A stretch of 7,398 bases of DNA from Bacteriovoracaceae bacterium (lineage in GTDB: Bacteria > Bdellovibrionota > UBA1018): positions 1 through 7,398 of the forward strand of contig CANFHS010000121.1 of NCBI GenBank assembly GCA_947446835.1. Direction: 5' to 3'. The notes below the pieces were generated by a model. It did not search any database. It saw only the letters and a list, made by a program, of their open reading frames with translations, and was not told where the DNA came from. The position numbers were made by a program, and so were the translations under genes. Positions 6,053 through 7,398 of the stretch are shown here, in pieces. Numbering within the stretch: the first letter of the stretch is position 1; every line of letters begins with the position of its first letter.

Positions 6053-7398
6053 ATGCGTTTTGGTTTTACCGGCGAATTGACCGGACAGCAGACCAAGGCC
6101 CTGGTTCTGGGGTCCCGGGTATCGTCGAATCCCATCGTCCAGGATCTGGCCCGGCTGGGCTTCGATGCGATGGGCGAGCTGGATCTGGCCAGCCGCCGCC
6201 TGGCTTCGCCCACCTCCGAGGGAGGGGTCGAAGCGCTCCGGTCCCTGCTCCGGGAATTCCGCGAACGGGCCGGGCCCCCGGTCGGCAGTGCCGCGCACCT
6301 GGTCCATCCGGGCGTGGGCCCCTGGGCCGAGTCGCCCGCGCTGGGCCAGCTTTGCCAGGAACAGGGTCTGGCCGCCATCTGCCCGCCCGCCAAGGTGGTT
6401 TCGCTTTTTTCGAACAAGCTGAGCCTGCTGACCCGTGCCGAGAGCCTGGGCATTCCCCACCTGGCGTTGGGCATGGATCCCCTGCACAGCGTGCGCGAGG
6501 TCCAGGCCTTCGTGGGCGGGGGCAAGCGGCCCTTCCCCCTGGTCCTGAAGTCCGTCCGAGGCAGCACCCGCCACGGCGTGCAGGTGCTGCATTCCATGGA
6601 AGACCTGGAGGGACTTCTGCCGCTCTGGATGGAACAGCTGGAGCGCAATGCCGGCGAGGTCATCCTCCTGGTCGAGCGCTACCTGGAAGGAGCCCGCCGG
6701 ATCACGGTGCCTTTCGTGCGCTTCCATGACGGCCGTTCCAAGGTCTTTCCCTGTGTCGACGCTTCGCTGCAGTCGCGGCACCGCAAGATCATCGAATTCT
6801 GTCCGGCCGAAAACGTGGACCCCGCGCCGCTCGAGCGGATGCGGCGCTGGACCCTGCAGCTGGCCGAGGTGAGCGGCTTTGTGGGGGTGGGTTCCCTGGA
6901 TTTCTTCGTCGACGACACGCGCGTCTTCCTGATCGAGGGGGCGGCGCGGCTGAACACCAGCTACCGGCTCTGGGAGCGGGTGGCCGGCACCAGCGCGGTG
7001 GCCTGGCAGCTCCAGGCGCTCCAAGGGGGTCCGGGCAAGGAGCCCGCCTGGTCGCCCGAGCCGTCGTGGTCTTCGGGCGTGAGCCTCCGCATCCACGCCG
7101 AAGACCCGGTGCTCCAGCTTCCGCAGCCCGGGACCATCCGCGAAGTCTCGACCCGGCGTGAGTGGCGCTTTCCCAGGTCCGAAGCCTTCCTGGAGTTTTC
7201 GGTCGAAGCGGGAAGCGTGGTCGCGCCCGACAGCGACGGCCTGCTGGGCGTGGTCTATGCGGGCGCGTCCGATCGGCAGCAGGCCATGCTGGTGGGCCGG
7301 GGAGTCCTGGATGAGCTCTGGATCGCGGGCTCCCTGCAGACCAACGAGCGATTCCTGGCCGAGCTGCTGAAGCACCCTTGGATCGCGGGCGGGATGTA
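6053..7398 (+). CDS. Biotin-carboxylase-like ATP-grasp protein with altered active site, 3' end missing
   Basis: The 448 visible residues align along the whole biotin carboxylase fold. They show an N-terminal Rossmann-like part (KALVLGSR, 15-22), HPGVGPWAES (85-94, for HPGYGFLSE), SNKLSL (120-125, holding the equivalent of AccC K116), LVLKS (163-167, K159), VERYLE (207-212), QSRHRK (240-245, keeping the AccC K238 Lys), the C-terminal hinge LRIHAEDP with LPQPG (345-360), and the closing TNERFLAELLKHP (430-442). Normal enzymes use ATP and bicarbonate to carboxylate biotin for acyl-CoA, pyruvate or urea carboxylases. Here the key signature EMNTRLQVEH reads EGAARLNTSY (295-304), the metal-binding Glu equivalent is Asp (D283), and the Gly-rich lid is VRGSTRHGV (168-176). 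It may be a divergent carboxylase subunit or an ATP-grasp enzyme with a different acceptor. The ATG is supported by a short lead to the first strand; no Shine-Dalgarno is seen. The reading frame is intact, so it is not an obvious pseudogene. A carboxyltransferase or biotin-carrier domain could follow off-window. Confidence 0.88.
   Translation, partial: MRFGFTGELTGQQTKALVLGSRVSSNPIVQDLARLGFDAMGELDLASRRLASPTSEGGVEALRSLLREFRERAGPPVGSAAHLVHPGVGPWAESPALGQLCQEQGLAAICPPAKVVSLFSNKLSLLTRAESLGIPHLALGMDPLHSVREVQAFVGGGKRPFPLVLKSVRGSTRHGVQVLHSMEDLEGLLPLWMEQLERNAGEVILLVERYLEGARRITVPFVRFHDGRSKVFPCVDASLQSRHRKIIEFCPAENVDPAPLERMRRWTLQLAEVSGFVGVGSLDFFVDDTRVFLIEGAARLNTSYRLWERVAGTSAVAWQLQALQGGPGKEPAWSPEPSWSSGVSLRIHAEDPVLQLPQPGTIREVSTRREWRFPRSEAFLEFSVEAGSVVAPDSDGLLGVVYAGASDRQQAMLVGRGVLDELWIAGSLQTNERFLAELLKHPWIAGGM

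Noticed and set aside
6038..7375. 445-codon minus-strand open frame opposite the ATP-grasp gene
   Set aside because: The plus frame shows continuous biotin carboxylase similarity from end to end; the antisense translation has no recognisable motif.
6053..7398. Pseudogene or decayed biotin carboxylase
   Set aside because: The frame is intact over 448 codons, codon use matches the neighbours and structural landmarks are kept, so the active-site changes look like divergence under selection rather than decay.

Overview
The window is GC-rich, tightly packed bacterial DNA with six protein-coding genes, two of them cut by the window ends. A Tat-dependent flavoprotein pair and a protein with an apparent envelope or secretory N-terminus suggest a Gram-negative, respiring heterotroph. 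A high-GC proteobacterial or former 'deltaproteobacterial' lineage (Bdellovibrionota or Myxococcota type) is a guess from protein flavour only; no rRNA or other marker is present to test it. I see no tRNA, rRNA, CRISPR array, insertion sequence or phage gene.

Layout: (1) 1-1495, minus strand: a two-gene operon with a 4-bp ATGA overlap. It encodes a small Tat-signal protein of the gluconate 2-dehydrogenase subunit 3 type, then an FAD-dependent GMC oxidoreductase whose C-terminal part lies beyond position 1. (2) 1496-1565: a short intergenic gap holding a Shine-Dalgarno sequence and an imperfect hairpin. (3) 1566-3740, minus: a complete UvrD/Rep-type superfamily 1A helicase, closest in layout to Rep. 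(4) 3741-3836: a divergent promoter region. (5) 3837-4685, plus: a coiled-coil protein with a signal-like N-terminus and a possible PilO-like arrangement. (6) 4682-5992, minus: an Rsm22/METTL17-family ribosome-assembly methyltransferase-like protein with four cysteines suited to an Fe-S cluster. Genes 5 and 6 converge and share the palindrome CTAG, each using it for its TAG stop. (7) 5993-6052: a second, very short divergent region. (8) 6053-7398, plus: a biotin-carboxylase-like ATP-grasp protein that runs off the right end.

The genes do not form one pathway. The flavoprotein pair is a genuine functional unit (periplasmic or membrane-linked oxidation of an alcohol or sugar). The helicase and the Rsm22-like protein are housekeeping functions in replication/repair and ribosome biogenesis. 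The most unusual gene is the biotin-carboxylase-like one. It keeps the whole fold and many nucleotide-binding residues, but the signature around the bicarbonate/biotin catalytic centre is rewritten and the glycine-rich lid is degenerate. It may be a repurposed ATP-grasp enzyme rather than a true biotin carboxylase. No obviously new multi-gene system (defence, mobile or biosynthetic) is visible.
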